DNA from: Candidatus Acidiferrum typicum
GTDB taxonomy: Bacteria; Acidobacteriota; Terriglobia; Acidiferrales; UBA7541
Assembly (NCBI GenBank): GCA_025463055.1
Contig: JAOAPV010000084.1
Span: 19,158 to 83,157 of the forward strand
DNA length: 64,000 nucleotides
Direction of reading: 5' to 3'
The notes under the pieces were generated by a model, which saw only the letters and a program-made list of their open reading frames with translations, was not told the origin of the DNA and made no database searches. This document shows positions 25,620-35,771 of the stretch, one piece after another. The translations under genes and the position numbers were made by a program. Within the stretch, counting starts at the first letter, position 1; every line of letters starts with the position of its first letter.

Positions 25620-27578
25620 ATGAGGGTCCTCGCACTTCTCTGTCTATTCGCCGCTAGCACTTGCGCCGCCCCCCAACCCACCGACGACCGGATTCCCCAT
25701 CCTAACGTCTTCCTCATCACGATCGACACACTCCGGGCCGACCATGTCCGCTGTTATGGTTACGATCCTATTCAAACTCCAGCGCTCGATCAGCTCGCAA
25801 AGCAAGGCATCCGTTTCACACAAGCATTCACACCTAGCCCGATTACAAATAGCTCGCACACCAGCATTCTGACCGGCCTGCTGCCAAGCTCGCACGGCGT
25901 TAGCGACTTCGGCGTTCCTCTTGCGCCCACTCATCCCACGCTCGCAGAATTACTCTCGAAGCGCGGCTACCATACTGCGGCGTTCATCGGTGCCGTGATC
26001 CTCGACAGCAAGCGCCTCGCGCCGGGCCTCGATCGCGGCTTCGAGTTCTACGACAATTTCCCGGAGCAGACCGCAACTAAGTCCAGGTGGGGGCGCCTCG
26101 AACGTCGAGGCATGCAAGTGGAGCAGGACGCGGAATCCTGGCTCAATGCGCATCCCGCTGGCTCGCACTTCGCCTGGCTGCATTTCTACGACCCCCACGA
26201 TCCCTACGAGCCTCCGCTGCCATACTCGAACATATATAAGGACCGGCTCTACGACGGCGAGATTGCCTACGCGGACTCGGCGCTAGGCCACTTCCTCACT
26301 TACCTGAAAAAACGGGGCTGGTACGACGAAGCATTAATCGTCGTGGTTGGAGATCACGGCGAAGGACTCGGCGAACATCACGAAGATACGCATGGCATTT
26401 TTCTCTACGATTCGACCACACACGTCCCGTTGATCGTGAAGCTGCCGCAAAATCGCGACACAGGCAAACAGGTTGATGCGCAAGTCCGGACCACGGACAT
26501 CCTGCCGACTATCTTGGAGCTGCTCGGCCTCGCCATGCCAGAGAAATTGGATGGCGCTTCGTTGACTCCTCTTATCGCCGATACAGAAACTACCGCTCGC
26601 ACCGTCTTCGGCCAAACGGACTACCCATTGCGGTTCGGGTGGGCTCCGCTGCGCTCTGTCCGAAGGGAAGGCTTCAAATTTATTGAAGCGCCCAATCCCG
26701 AACTTTACGACCTGCGCTCAGATTCCGGAGAACTGCGCAATAAATATGAGCCGTGGAATGCCGACGTCCAGAAGCTGCGCAAGACATTGGCGGAACTGAA
26801 TTCAGCGTCGCCGGCCTCCGGAAAAGCTTCGGCCGCCGCCGTCCCGGCGGGAACGATCGACGAACTTCACGCGCTCGGTTACTTGGGTCCTGCCGACGCC
26901 CGAAGCGCGACCGATGTGCCCGAACCATCGTTGCTGCCGGATCCCAAGGACAAAATAGAAGAACAGAACCTGCTGCACGCCGCTATGATTGCAACGGAAA
27001 ACGAGGAACCCGCGAAAGCTCGTGCTTCACTAGGAAAGCTGCTGCAATCGGACGACAAGTCCGTAGTCGCCTTGTCTATGCTTAGCCGCATTGAAATCGG
27101 TTCCGGAAATTACAATACAGCGCTCGAGTACCTGCGGCGTGCACGTGAGCTGCGCCCCGACGATGTCGCATTGACCTTGGATTACGCGCGAGCACAGGAA
27201 TTGAACGGCGATCGATCCGGCGCATGCGCCACGCTGCAAGCGACTCTAAAGGCCGATCCAAATCAGTTCCCTGCCCGACTCTTGCTGGGAAAACTCTATT
27301 TCCGTTCCGGGAATGCAGATGCAGCGCTGAACCAACTTGAAGACGCAGCGCTCCTGCAACCTGAAAACGTAGAAGCAAAAACAACTCTTTCGCAGGTTTT
27401 AATCAGTCAGAAGAAGTTCGCCGACGTGGTGGAGCTGCTGGAACCGGTTGCCAACTCCTCCAGCAACAATGCAGATGTTTTTGAATTCCTCGCACAGGCA
27501 TACAGTGGGCTTGGAAGATTGAAGGAAGCGCAACGCGCCGAAGCCCGCGTCAAAACACTCAAGAAACCGAAGGCGTAG
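25620..27578 (+). CDS. Secreted sulfatase-fold (alkaline phosphatase superfamily) protein with C-terminal TPRs
   Basis: The protein is about 652 residues from the ATG at 25620 (MRVLALLCLFAASTCAA, a signal peptide); the longer frame to 25482 gives a non-native N-terminus. The catalytic domain (about 25-400) has the metal-binding NVFLITIDTLRADH, the HFYDPHDPY segment and VVVGDHGEGLGEH with Asp/His ligands. At the nucleophile site the sequence is SPITNSSHTSILTG rather than the C/S-x-P-x-R formylglycine motif, so Thr is the probable nucleophile and sulfatase activity is doubtful. The C-terminal 190 residues are TPR repeats (YNTALEYLRRARELRPDDVAL, FPARLLLGKLYFRSGNADAAL). A paralogue lies at 36098-38041. 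It converges on the next gene with only 7 nt between stops. Confidence 0.85.
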   Translation: MRVLALLCLFAASTCAAPQPTDDRIPHPNVFLITIDTLRADHVRCYGYDPIQTPALDQLAKQGIRFTQAFTPSPITNSSHTSILTGLLPSSHGVSDFGVPLAPTHPTLAELLSKRGYHTAAFIGAVILDSKRLAPGLDRGFEFYDNFPEQTATKSRWGRLERRGMQVEQDAESWLNAHPAGSHFAWLHFYDPHDPYEPPLPYSNIYKDRLYDGEIAYADSALGHFLTYLKKRGWYDEALIVVVGDHGEGLGEHHEDTHGIFLYDSTTHVPLIVKLPQNRDTGKQVDAQVRTTDILPTILELLGLAMPEKLDGASLTPLIADTETTARTVFGQTDYPLRFGWAPLRSVRREGFKFIEAPNPELYDLRSDSGELRNKYEPWNADVQKLRKTLAELNSASPASGKASAAAVPAGTIDELHALGYLGPADARSATDVPEPSLLPDPKDKIEEQNLLHAAMIATENEEPAKARASLGKLLQSDDKSVVALSMLSRIEIGSGNYNTALEYLRRARELRPDDVALTLDYARAQELNGDRSGACATLQATLKADPNQFPARLLLGKLYFRSGNADAALNQLEDAALLQPENVEAKTTLSQVLISQKKFADVVELLEPVANSSSNNADVFEFLAQAYSGLGRLKEAQRAEARVKTLKKPKA

Positions 27579-27585
27579 TTAACGT

Positions 27586-28812
27586 CTAGTTTTTCGCCGC
27601 CACTTTATTATCGTGTCCCTCAAAAACCTCGGCAAGAACTCGCCCGCGCATCTGTTTCGGCTGCTCGATACCATAGATGTGTAAAAGTGTTGGTGCAATG
27701 TCATACACGCTAGCGTCCAATCCCATCAACCGGAAGTCGTGCTTGATGCCCGGACCCATAATAAACACTGACCCAGGGACATCATCGCCATCGGCAAAAT
27801 CATGCTTGGCAATAACAGGTGTAGTCTTTTCGTGATCAGCGTGTGCGTGCGGATCTTTTTCTTCAAACTCGCGCAAGGGCTTGATGCCGTGGTCCGAAAC
27901 GATCACTACATATGTGTTCTCGTCCGCATGTTTCAGAATCGTGCCGAGCACCTTGTCGAAAGCCGCATACTGATCCGGGAAAGCGCTCTGTCGGACGCTG
28001 TTGATGCCGGCGTTGTACCCGACATTGAACGGCGTAATCGGGTACAGCCAGTGGCCCGTGCGGTCCTCGCAGGACTGCGCCAGAAAAGTGAAATTTGTCG
28101 GGTGCGACGTCAGCAGGTAATCAAAAAGTTTTGTCTGCTGATCTCGAATGGTTTGTACCTTCCCGAGCCAGTGATCGATCACCTCGGCTTCATGGCCTTT
28201 CAAGTCGGCTGCTGACGGCATACGCTCGCAATCGATGTAGAAATCGCCGACGTTCTTCAATAGTTCTTCGCGCATGCTGCGCGGATAAACCGCATCCCCG
28301 CCGGTCACTTCGCTCAGCTTGGGTGCGCAAAGCACGCCATCTTCACAATTCTTGCCGCGCGTTAGCATCCCGCTGATCATGTATCCATTCACGGGCATAA
28401 CCGGAAAAGTGGCAGGCACGTTGGCCATACCCACCGTAATACCGCCCTTCGAGAGCATCGACCAAATCGGTTCCTCTTTCAGCATGTGCGTATTGGCGGT
28501 GATGCCGCCCACAAGGAAACCCGTCACTCCGTGCTCTTCCGGCTTAGTGCCGGTGAACAATGTCGTGTACACGCGCGGGCAATTCGGCCCGGAGACGGTC
28601 CGCAGTTTTCCATACGCCCCGCGCTCGATGACGCTGGACAGGTTCGGCATCTGCCCCTTCAAGAGCAGCGGACGGATGATGTCCAGCTCCATGCCATTAA
28701 CGCCCACCATGATGACGCGCGGCTTGGCCTGGGGAGCGCTGTGTTCCTGCGCATAGGAGCAAATCGGCAGCAGAAACACAGATGCCAGCAGCGAAAGTCT
28801 CCGAAAATCCAT
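27586..28812 (-). CDS. Secreted type I phosphodiesterase/nucleotide pyrophosphatase-like protein
   Basis: The 408-residue protein has a signal peptide (LSLLASVFLLPICSYAQ) and the alkaline-phosphatase-superfamily core: PRVIMVGVNGMELDIIRPLL, the nucleophile segment GPNCPRVYTTLFTG (Thr), YVVIVSDHGIKP and a late HADHEKTTPVIAKHDF. GPGIKHDFRLMGLDASVYDIAPTLLHIYGI is the family's C-terminal signature. Substrates may be nucleotides or phosphodiesters in the periplasm. GAGGTG precedes the ATG. It is the third gene of a leftward group after the YncE-like and amidase genes. Confidence 0.85.
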   Translation of the reverse strand: MDFRRLSLLASVFLLPICSYAQEHSAPQAKPRVIMVGVNGMELDIIRPLLLKGQMPNLSSVIERGAYGKLRTVSGPNCPRVYTTLFTGTKPEEHGVTGFLVGGITANTHMLKEEPIWSMLSKGGITVGMANVPATFPVMPVNGYMISGMLTRGKNCEDGVLCAPKLSEVTGGDAVYPRSMREELLKNVGDFYIDCERMPSAADLKGHEAEVIDHWLGKVQTIRDQQTKLFDYLLTSHPTNFTFLAQSCEDRTGHWLYPITPFNVGYNAGINSVRQSAFPDQYAAFDKVLGTILKHADENTYVVIVSDHGIKPLREFEEKDPHAHADHEKTTPVIAKHDFADGDDVPGSVFIMGPGIKHDFRLMGLDASVYDIAPTLLHIYGIEQPKQMRGRVLAEVFEGHDNKVAAKN

Positions 28813-28917
28813 GAGGCACCTCTATTTTGGGGAGACTCGAGTATATAGTTGCCCGCCGCGAGTGTCTACGCCGGCGGCAGCCCGGTCCGATTATTTCTGA
28901 ACCCCGGCAGTCCAAGG

Positions 28918-30621
28918 TCAATGAATCCGGTTTTTCTGTGGTTCAGAGCGAGCCAATGCAGGTGTGGAGACCGGGGGCTTGCGATAGTGAGTCGTCTGTT
29001 CGAAACCAAATGCGAGCTTTAATAGTTCGGGCTCGGCCCAGGCTCGACCCAGAAATTCAAGTCCAACCGGTACGCCTATAGGCGCCTCTGGCGTCGGAGT
29101 GGAGAAGCCAGCTGGAACTTCAATGGCCGGAAAGCCGGCCAACGCCGCTATAACACCGTTGCGATCCTTCTGGAATGTGGCGCCTATTGGGAGGACAAGG
29201 CATTTTTGATGGGGGTAGATCAGAGCGTCGAGCTGATTTTTGGCCATCAAATTAGCCACTTCGATTTTGATTTCCTCCATTTTGATGCGCCGATCTTTAT
29301 AATCCGGTGAATTGGGACCGTCTTCATAACTCTGAGCGGTGGCGAAGAATTTTTCCAGCGTAGGCTTGTGATAGTTGCCGGAAGCAATGATTTCCGCAAG
29401 CGAATGCACGGGCACGCGTGAACCCTGCTGTTGTAGGTAGCCGTTGAGCGCGGCCTTGAATTCCGGCTCATTCAGACGAAAATTTGCGGTCAACGATTTC
29501 GTTTCAAGGAGCGGATCGTCGAGCGGGACAATCACCGCGCCCTGTTGCTTCAGGGCGTCAACAGCTTTGGCGATGACCGCATTGACTGGTTCATATTCGG
29601 GCCCGCTGCCAAGCAGGTTCGTAAGCAGGCCCAGGCGAGCGCCTTGCAATCCATTTTTGAGGAAGGCCGTGTAGGTTTTTGGAATATTGCCGACACTAAA
29701 AGCCGTCACAGGGTCGTTGGGATCGTATCCGACCATAACGTCCAGGATTCGCGCCGTATCTGCGACAGTGCGAGTCATAGGGCCGATGGTGTCCTGGGTA
29801 AAAGAGACCGGCACGATGCCATCTCGGCTTATCAAACCGCGAGTTGGGCGGAGTCCGACCAAACTGTTGGCCGAAGAAGGGGAACGGACCGAGCCTCCAG
29901 TATCCGAACCTGTGCCTGCAGCCGCGAAATTGGCCGCGACCGCAGCGCCCGTACCGCCGGAAGAGCCGCCTGGTGTCCTGGTTAAGTCATATGGATTTTT
30001 CACCTGTCCACCCAGTGAGCTAACAGAGATGCCGCCGCTGGCAAATTCCTGCAAGTTGGACTTGCCGAGGATAAGCGCACCAGCTTCGCGAAGCCGTTTG
30101 ACTGCGAAAGCGTCCTTTTCCGGCTGCGCACCTTTGAGTGTGCGCGCGCCGGCAGTGGTGGGCATGTCGGCAGTATCAAAATTATCTTTGAGAACGATCG
30201 GGACGCAGGCGAGCGGTTTTAGTTTATGAGTGCGCTTAAAGTCCTGATCCATGGCATCGGCTTGCTGCAAGCTTGCCGGATTGATGTACAGCATGGAATT
30301 GATCGCCGGACCGTCCTGGTCATAAGCGCGGATGCGATCCAGATATTGATGGACCAGATCGCGGCACGTCAGGGTACCGGCTAGCATAGCTTGATGAATA
30401 TCGGCGATGGAAGCTTCCATCAAGTGAAACGAACGATCAGGGGCACAGTCAGCGAGGGGCGAAAGCAAGAGAGCAAACAGAAGCGCAACTTTTTTAGCAC
30501 GCACGAATTGAAGTCGGCCTCCCGGCGATTGACGTGATGGCGAAACTTTCTTACGAGATTCGGCAGACAGCAGAGTCGGTCTGAGACCGCCTCGTGCCGC
30601 CAAGATTTTTCTATCGTCCAT
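28918..30621 (-). CDS. Secreted amidase (amidase signature family)
   Basis: The 567-residue protein carries the amidase signature Ser-cisSer-Lys triad: Lys145 in CVPIVLKDN, cis-Ser near S220 in TPGGSSGGTGAAVA, and nucleophile Ser244 in GSDTGGSVRSPSS. A hydrophobic segment at about 43-57 (KKVALLFALLLSPLADC) looks like a signal or lipoprotein peptide, so the real start may be the GTG near 30504. The ATG at 30621 overlaps the end of the YncE-like gene by 11 nt, which also looks natural. The amide substrate cannot be told from the sequence. Confidence 0.9.
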   Translation of the reverse strand: MDDRKILAARGGLRPTLLSAESRKKVSPSRQSPGGRLQFVRAKKVALLFALLLSPLADCAPDRSFHLMEASIADIHQAMLAGTLTCRDLVHQYLDRIRAYDQDGPAINSMLYINPASLQQADAMDQDFKRTHKLKPLACVPIVLKDNFDTADMPTTAGARTLKGAQPEKDAFAVKRLREAGALILGKSNLQEFASGGISVSSLGGQVKNPYDLTRTPGGSSGGTGAAVAANFAAAGTGSDTGGSVRSPSSANSLVGLRPTRGLISRDGIVPVSFTQDTIGPMTRTVADTARILDVMVGYDPNDPVTAFSVGNIPKTYTAFLKNGLQGARLGLLTNLLGSGPEYEPVNAVIAKAVDALKQQGAVIVPLDDPLLETKSLTANFRLNEPEFKAALNGYLQQQGSRVPVHSLAEIIASGNYHKPTLEKFFATAQSYEDGPNSPDYKDRRIKMEEIKIEVANLMAKNQLDALIYPHQKCLVLPIGATFQKDRNGVIAALAGFPAIEVPAGFSTPTPEAPIGVPVGLEFLGRAWAEPELLKLAFGFEQTTHYRKPPVSTPALARSEPQKNRIH

Positions 30622-31657
30622 AGATTAGGACGCGGAACGTTCCAGGAATTGGCTTTCTCTCCGGATGGGGGTCTTCCTTGGTCGGAGCGGGAGCGGGCCG
30701 AAAATCGGCGGTGGTGAGAAAAAGATTGTGCGTTTTGGGGTCGAAGCCCATTGTCTTGGCGCCATACTCGGTTTTGACGGTTTCGACTTCGGTAAGCTTG
30801 TCGGGAGAATCCTCATGGAAAATGTGGATTTTGCCCGCGCGGGTAGAGATGTACAACAGCGCTGATTGGGGATCGAAGATGGCGGCGTCGACTCCCGCGC
30901 TAATGGGCAAAGACTGAATGATTTTGCCATTGTCAGCATCCATCATGACGAGGAATAGCGGCCCGCGGCCGACGGAAAAAATGCGGCGATGCTCACGATC
31001 CATTTCCATGCCAACGGGCGCTCCAGCAGGGGCTACGGGCCAGCGAGCTTTGACGGTCAGATTGTGCGTGTCGACCACGGCAACGTCGTTTTTCTCTTCA
31101 TTGTCGTCATAGATGGCGCCTTTGCCGTCGGCGACCGGATATTCCGGCGCGCCGCCCATGTCGATCACCTTCACCACAGTTTCCTTGACGGGATCGATGA
31201 CTGTAGCGTTCTTGCTGTCGCCATTAAAGGTGAAGATGAGCTTGGAGGCGGGATCGTAGACGATGGAGTCGGTGTCAGGGGAACTTTTGATCTTCCCGGT
31301 GATTTTCAGGGTCTTAAGGTCGAAAACCGCCACGGCGGCGCCATCGCCATCGGTGATAAATCCCTTTCCAAGGTCCGGAAGGACGAGAACACCATGGCAG
31401 CGCTTCAAGCCGGAGATAGTGCCCACTAGGGAGAAGTTATCGGCGTCGAGCACTTTGACCTCGGCACCGTGTGCAAGGTATACGCGACGCGCTGCGGAAT
31501 CCACCGTGACATAGTCGAAATACTCACCGCCACCTGGTGCCGCGCCCAGTGAGATTTTTTTAATCAGGTGATAACCGGAACCCGCCGGATTTCCAAGAGC
31601 AACCGCACCAAGCAATGCGAAGGAAATAAGTAGCAAAGCCAGCGAACGTTTTTTCAT
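30611..31657 (-). CDS. YncE/YVTN-type secreted beta-propeller protein
   Basis: The 348-residue protein has a signal peptide (LALLLISFALLGAVALG) and repeated blades of the YVTN beta-propeller type (VYLAHGAEVKVLDADNFSLVGTISG, KGFITDGDGAAVAVFDLKTLKITGKI, NDVAVVDTHNLTVKARWPV, LLYISTRAGKIHIFHEDS). These domains bind proteins or ligands or act as scaffolds; a catalytic role is not expected. GAGGAG lies before the ATG. It overlaps the amidase gene by 11 nt, indicating an operon. Confidence 0.87.
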   Translation of the reverse strand: MKKRSLALLLISFALLGAVALGNPAGSGYHLIKKISLGAAPGGGEYFDYVTVDSAARRVYLAHGAEVKVLDADNFSLVGTISGLKRCHGVLVLPDLGKGFITDGDGAAVAVFDLKTLKITGKIKSSPDTDSIVYDPASKLIFTFNGDSKNATVIDPVKETVVKVIDMGGAPEYPVADGKGAIYDDNEEKNDVAVVDTHNLTVKARWPVAPAGAPVGMEMDREHRRIFSVGRGPLFLVMMDADNGKIIQSLPISAGVDAAIFDPQSALLYISTRAGKIHIFHEDSPDKLTEVETVKTEYGAKTMGFDPKTHNLFLTTADFRPAPAPTKEDPHPERKPIPGTFRVLIYGR

Positions 31658-31805
31658 CCAAGCTCCTCAAGTGGTAGCTAATATTCGTTCCAAAATTCGC
31701 TTGTACACAGTGCAACTGCCGGCTTCGTGAATGGGTTGGTGTGAACTAGTAGCATCGCGACGCGCGCGGAGCCGATTGTACCAGGCAGCATTAGGAATGC
31801 CCGGG

Positions 31806-34800
31806 CTACCAGATAATTTTCAAACCAAGCTGAATTTGCCGCGATGTGGTGGATGTAGCATCAATTTTGCCCGCATTGCTCACCGGCGAGCCGTCTGTAT
31901 TGAATAGAACTTTGTTGTCGAGAGGGGGCTGGAAGTTGGGGTGGTTCATGACGTTAAAGAACTCGGCGCGAACCTGAACATTGAAACTCTCCGAAATTCT
32001 TGTTATGTGGATGTTCTTGAAGACCGAAACATCGAGGTTGATCAAGCCTGGTCCGATAACGCTCGTTCGGGCATTATTGCCAAATAGGTTCATGCAGGTC
32101 CCCGGGATCTGATTACCTCTACTATCGACAGCCAGCTGACACAGGCCGGCGAAGGATGCGGGCGCAACTGGAGGACTGAAGCAGCTAAGCTTGAGGTAGT
32201 TATTGACATTGCCGGGGTTGACTGGATTGTCGCATCCGGGCCCTGCCACTCTGCTCGGGTAAGGCCATGGGTCACTGCTGTTTTGGCCGAGCGCATCGCC
32301 GGCTATAACGAGCGTCATTGGCGTGCCCGTATTGGCGCTGAGGACTCCGCCGAGTTCCCAGCCGCCCAGAATGTGCTGCGCGAGCAGCCCCCCAAATCTC
32401 GGGGACGGAAGCAACCAGACATAATTCAGCACAAAGTTATGGCTCACGTTGAAGTCGCACAGGCCACGCCTGCTCTGACGGTTGAAAAACATGAGGCTCG
32501 AAAGTGAATTTTTGTACGGGTCACCCAGCAGGCTTCCGGAACCCATGTCAATGCATTTACCCCAGGTATAGCTGCCTTGCGCCTGAAATCCATGGCTCAT
32601 CCTTTTTGCAACCCCGGCTTGGAAGCCCTCGTAATAAGAACTGGAACCCCATGTGAGCAAGCGAATGGGACCCACGTTGGGGTTGAGCCTAACGCTGGGT
32701 ACAGGATTGGCTTGCGTGCCGGTCGGCAGGAACCCCGCAGCGCACGGGTTGCCGTTCCCGTCTGGTCCGCACGGCCAGAGATAGCCGGCCGACGTCAAAG
32801 TCGGTATGACCATGTTGCTGTCATCGGTGCTGAAAGCCTGATGGACGTTGTGCATGCCCACATAGGCTAGCATCGCTGTTAAATTCGGCGTGATTTCGCG
32901 TTGGAGATTAATATTCCAGTTCATTACGTAATTGCGGTGTGGATTCTGTTCGACATACCGGTTTGCCACCGTTGCGGGGTCGAAATTGAGAAGGGACGGC
33001 GATACAGTCGGAAATGAGCCCTGAGCTAAATTGGAGGAACCTGCCAACCGCCCGAACGGCAGCGTAGATGTACTGCCGTGGGTATACACCCAGGGAAGAG
33101 GCAGCACGTCAAAAATCCCGAAACCGCCACGGACAGCTGTTTTGCCATTGCTGAATGGGTCCCAGGAGAAACCGACGCGCGGCTCGAAGTTGTGAAGGGT
33201 TTGGTTCGTTGCCCACAGGTTCTTAACCGGAGTCTCTGCCGGGCTGGTGATGGTTTTCAGGACGGCGAACGAATTATGCGCCTCCGTCGGCAACGTCACC
33301 GGCTCGTAACGGACGCCAAGGTTCAGCGTGACGTTGGAGCGCCAACGCCAATCGTCCTGAAGGTAGGCTCCGAAGAGGGTTTGTCGCACATAGATCGGCT
33401 TAGTGATTGGATCGTCTACGGTGACAGTAGCAGGCTGGTTGAGGAGGAAGCCCTGGAACGATTGGAAACTGAAGGTTCCATTTGCGCCCGCCCCCGAGAG
33501 TTCATCGTTTTGCATGTGCTCCGCGGCAAAGCCGAATTTTAGCGAGTGGGTGCCGTGAGTCAAAAAGGCATCGTCATAAAACTGGAAGGAATTCCAGGTG
33601 AGCTTATCTGTTGAGACCGCGCCCAAAGCCCCTGTCATCGTGGTGAGACCAGGCACAGTGAGAGCCGGCGCAAACCGCCCCGGAAATGAACCAAGGTTCG
33701 GGTCTTTGGCGAGTGGGTTGATGGCACTCAGGGGCGCGGCGATCAAAGCCCGCACACGGCTAAAACCAGCCCGCGCAGTATTCACCAATCTCGGATTGAA
33801 TATATGGGTCTCTTCCAGGCTGAACATTTGCCTCAGTGAAAAATTCTCGGTCAAGGAGTCGCCCAGCGGATCAGGCTGCGTAAGGGGCGCCCGGTCATAG
33901 AACCAGCTCGCCGCAAGACTGTCGTTGTCCGAGAAATGGTGATCGCCTCTCACAGTCACATAGTTTTCCGTTAAGTGTTCGACTCCTGAAGTATTGAAGA
34001 TTCCTATATCGCCATTGCCGATAAGACCGCCGTTCGGCAGCGGATAAAAGCCTAGGTACGGTGCAACCTTCGGATCAATCGTGATATTGGAAGTGGCGCA
34101 GGTACCATCGGGTGTGGAACACAGTGTGCCCGCTCGAGCTGCGGCGGAGGGAACCTGGTTGCTGAAAGTGTCACTCTTATCCTGGCGGATTCCCTCGTAA
34201 TCACCGAAGACGAAGGTCTTACCCTTTTTGATCGGGCCTCCACCAGAGGCTCCGAACTGGTTGCGATGAAACGGGGGCAAAGTCGTATCAAAATAGTTTT
34301 TTGCATCGAAGACCCTGTCTCGGAGGAACCAGTAAACATCTCCATGAAACTGGTTCGTACCTGACTTGGTGATTCCGTTGATGACCCCACCCGAGGCGCG
34401 ACCATACTCCGCCGAATAATTGCTGGTTAGAACGGAAAACTCCTGAATCGCGTCGACCCCCAAATTGACGCCCAGCGTGCTGCCAGGCGATCCATTCGAA
34501 TAGTCATTGATGCTGACTCCATTGACCCGATAATTATTCTCGAACGGTTGATGTCCCGTGACTGACAAAAGACTTCCGAAGCCTCGATTCCCCCGATCCG
34601 TGGGTCCGGCTTCAACTCGGATCGAAACGACTCCCGGTTGAAGCGTTGCAAGTTGCGTCCAGTCGCGGCCGTTTAACGGCAATTCGCGCACTGTTGTCGA
34701 ATTGACCTCCGCACCTATTGTTGACGAATCCACTTGCACTGCAGGCGCTGTGCTGGCAACGACTACTTGTGCGGACACTTGACCAATCCTCAGTGTGATA

Positions 34801-35123
34801 TTCAGAGCTTGTGAAGCTCCCACCGTTAGCGTGAGGCCCGTTTCTAGATACGTGGAAAATCCTTGGGCCACAGCCGTGACGTTGTAGATCCCCGGCAGCA
34901 AGTTGGGCGCGCTGTAAAACCCAGATGAATCAGAAACGATGTCACGCGCTACGCCGGTCGCCACGTTCGTGATGGAAACTCTCGCATTGGGAACCGCCGC
35001 GCCACTTGCGTCTGTCACAGCGCCAGCGAGGGTGGCTCCGGCCACTTGTGCATACGCTGGAGTGGAAACACTCACGCTGAGGGCTAACAACACGAATACC
35101 AAGAAACCGCGAATACTAACCAT
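31806..35123 (-). CDS. Oar-like TonB-dependent receptor
   Basis: The protein is about 1105 residues from the ATG at 35123, which has GGGAGG before it and begins the signal peptide MVSIRGFLVFVLLALSVSVS. A CarboxypepD_reg domain (LAGAVTDASGAAVPNARVSITN) is followed by the plug (ELPLNGRDWTQLATLQPGVVS, YRVNGVSINDYSNG) and a large barrel ending QLGLKIIW. The architecture matches the other two receptors here. The 148-nt gap to the YncE-like gene downstream leaves co-transcription open. Ligand unknown. Confidence 0.9.
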   Translation of the reverse strand: MVSIRGFLVFVLLALSVSVSTPAYAQVAGATLAGAVTDASGAAVPNARVSITNVATGVARDIVSDSSGFYSAPNLLPGIYNVTAVAQGFSTYLETGLTLTVGASQALNITLRIGQVSAQVVVASTAPAVQVDSSTIGAEVNSTTVRELPLNGRDWTQLATLQPGVVSIRVEAGPTDRGNRGFGSLLSVTGHQPFENNYRVNGVSINDYSNGSPGSTLGVNLGVDAIQEFSVLTSNYSAEYGRASGGVINGITKSGTNQFHGDVYWFLRDRVFDAKNYFDTTLPPFHRNQFGASGGGPIKKGKTFVFGDYEGIRQDKSDTFSNQVPSAAARAGTLCSTPDGTCATSNITIDPKVAPYLGFYPLPNGGLIGNGDIGIFNTSGVEHLTENYVTVRGDHHFSDNDSLAASWFYDRAPLTQPDPLGDSLTENFSLRQMFSLEETHIFNPRLVNTARAGFSRVRALIAAPLSAINPLAKDPNLGSFPGRFAPALTVPGLTTMTGALGAVSTDKLTWNSFQFYDDAFLTHGTHSLKFGFAAEHMQNDELSGAGANGTFSFQSFQGFLLNQPATVTVDDPITKPIYVRQTLFGAYLQDDWRWRSNVTLNLGVRYEPVTLPTEAHNSFAVLKTITSPAETPVKNLWATNQTLHNFEPRVGFSWDPFSNGKTAVRGGFGIFDVLPLPWVYTHGSTSTLPFGRLAGSSNLAQGSFPTVSPSLLNFDPATVANRYVEQNPHRNYVMNWNINLQREITPNLTAMLAYVGMHNVHQAFSTDDSNMVIPTLTSAGYLWPCGPDGNGNPCAAGFLPTGTQANPVPSVRLNPNVGPIRLLTWGSSSYYEGFQAGVAKRMSHGFQAQGSYTWGKCIDMGSGSLLGDPYKNSLSSLMFFNRQSRRGLCDFNVSHNFVLNYVWLLPSPRFGGLLAQHILGGWELGGVLSANTGTPMTLVIAGDALGQNSSDPWPYPSRVAGPGCDNPVNPGNVNNYLKLSCFSPPVAPASFAGLCQLAVDSRGNQIPGTCMNLFGNNARTSVIGPGLINLDVSVFKNIHITRISESFNVQVRAEFFNVMNHPNFQPPLDNKVLFNTDGSPVSNAGKIDATSTTSRQIQLGLKIIW

Positions 35124-35156
35124 GGACGACCTCCCAGGGGTTTGACCACACCCCAC

Positions 35157-35552
35157 GGTCGTCAGTGGGTTGCGGTCGCGACCTTTGTGGCGCTGACCTT
35201 AAACATCCCGACTCTCCGTGTCCAATCGAATTTTAGAGTGGCTTGGAAAACAATTCTGCGTAGTCCTTCGCGGAGAGCGGGCAGGTCATACAACTCCCTA
35301 ATCATCAATGCGATCGGGGGCTTTTCGCGTGTTCGACCAACGCTCGCCTAATAAATTAATCTACATCTTCGTTTAATATTTCCGACGTGTATGACAGACG
35401 AGAACTCGTGGGCCTCCCCGGACTAGGTTCCACGCCGGTGGCTTTTTCCAAGTTAGGAGCGCGGCAGCAACATCGCCCTCTAGTGAAAGGATTCGCCTCG
35501 TAGAAGATTTTCGCGGCAATGATCCGGTTCCAGTTGAAGCGAGATGTCCAAA
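35157..35552. other. Intergenic region with decayed duplicate of a sulfatase-TPR gene
   Basis: The first half is the probable promoter region of the TonB receptor gene, with no clear motif recognised. The second half (about 35402-35550) is a damaged copy of part of the TPR region of the gene at 36098-38041, described separately. No intact gene is present. Confidence 0.5.
35402..35550 (-). repeat. Decayed second copy of part of the sulfatase-TPR gene
   Basis: About 149 bases match 36193-36342 inside the sulfatase-TPR gene in the same orientation. Shared blocks include GGTGGCTTTTTCCAAGTTAG and CATCGCCCTCTAGTGAAAGG (20 bases each, identical in both). Between them are scattered substitutions and at least six single-base insertions or deletions that break the reading frame. 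The copy ends next to the DeoR remnant, so the two fragments look joined by one rearrangement. Confidence 0.85.
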
Positions 35553-35771
35553 TTAGCTGAGCCTCGGTTCACCAAATTTTCCTATTTCACTTCCAACGGG
35601 CAATGCTCCACCATGCGTGCGTTCGAGCATTCCCTGGTGATGCAGATACTCCAAGTCCTTGCGTATAGTGATAAGCGATGTCCGAAAACGCTTAGACAGA
35701 TCGCGGACGAGGACTCGATTGTCGTTGCGCAACAATTCCAGAATTTCCCGCCGGCGTTCCTCGCTGAGCAT
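35553..35771 (-). pseudogene. Truncated DeoR-family regulator
   Basis: The 72-codon frame encodes a typical DeoR N-terminal winged helix (SEERRREILELLRNDNRVLVRDLSKRFRTSLITIRKDLEYLHHQGMLERTHGGALP). It stops about 15 residues later. A complete DeoR regulator has about 250 residues with a C-terminal sugar-phosphate-sensing domain, which is missing. The upstream side looks intact: GGAG just before the ATG and a palindrome about 50-70 bp upstream. The break coincides with the start of the duplicated TPR fragment. A free HTH peptide could still be made, but an inactive remnant is more likely. Confidence 0.75.
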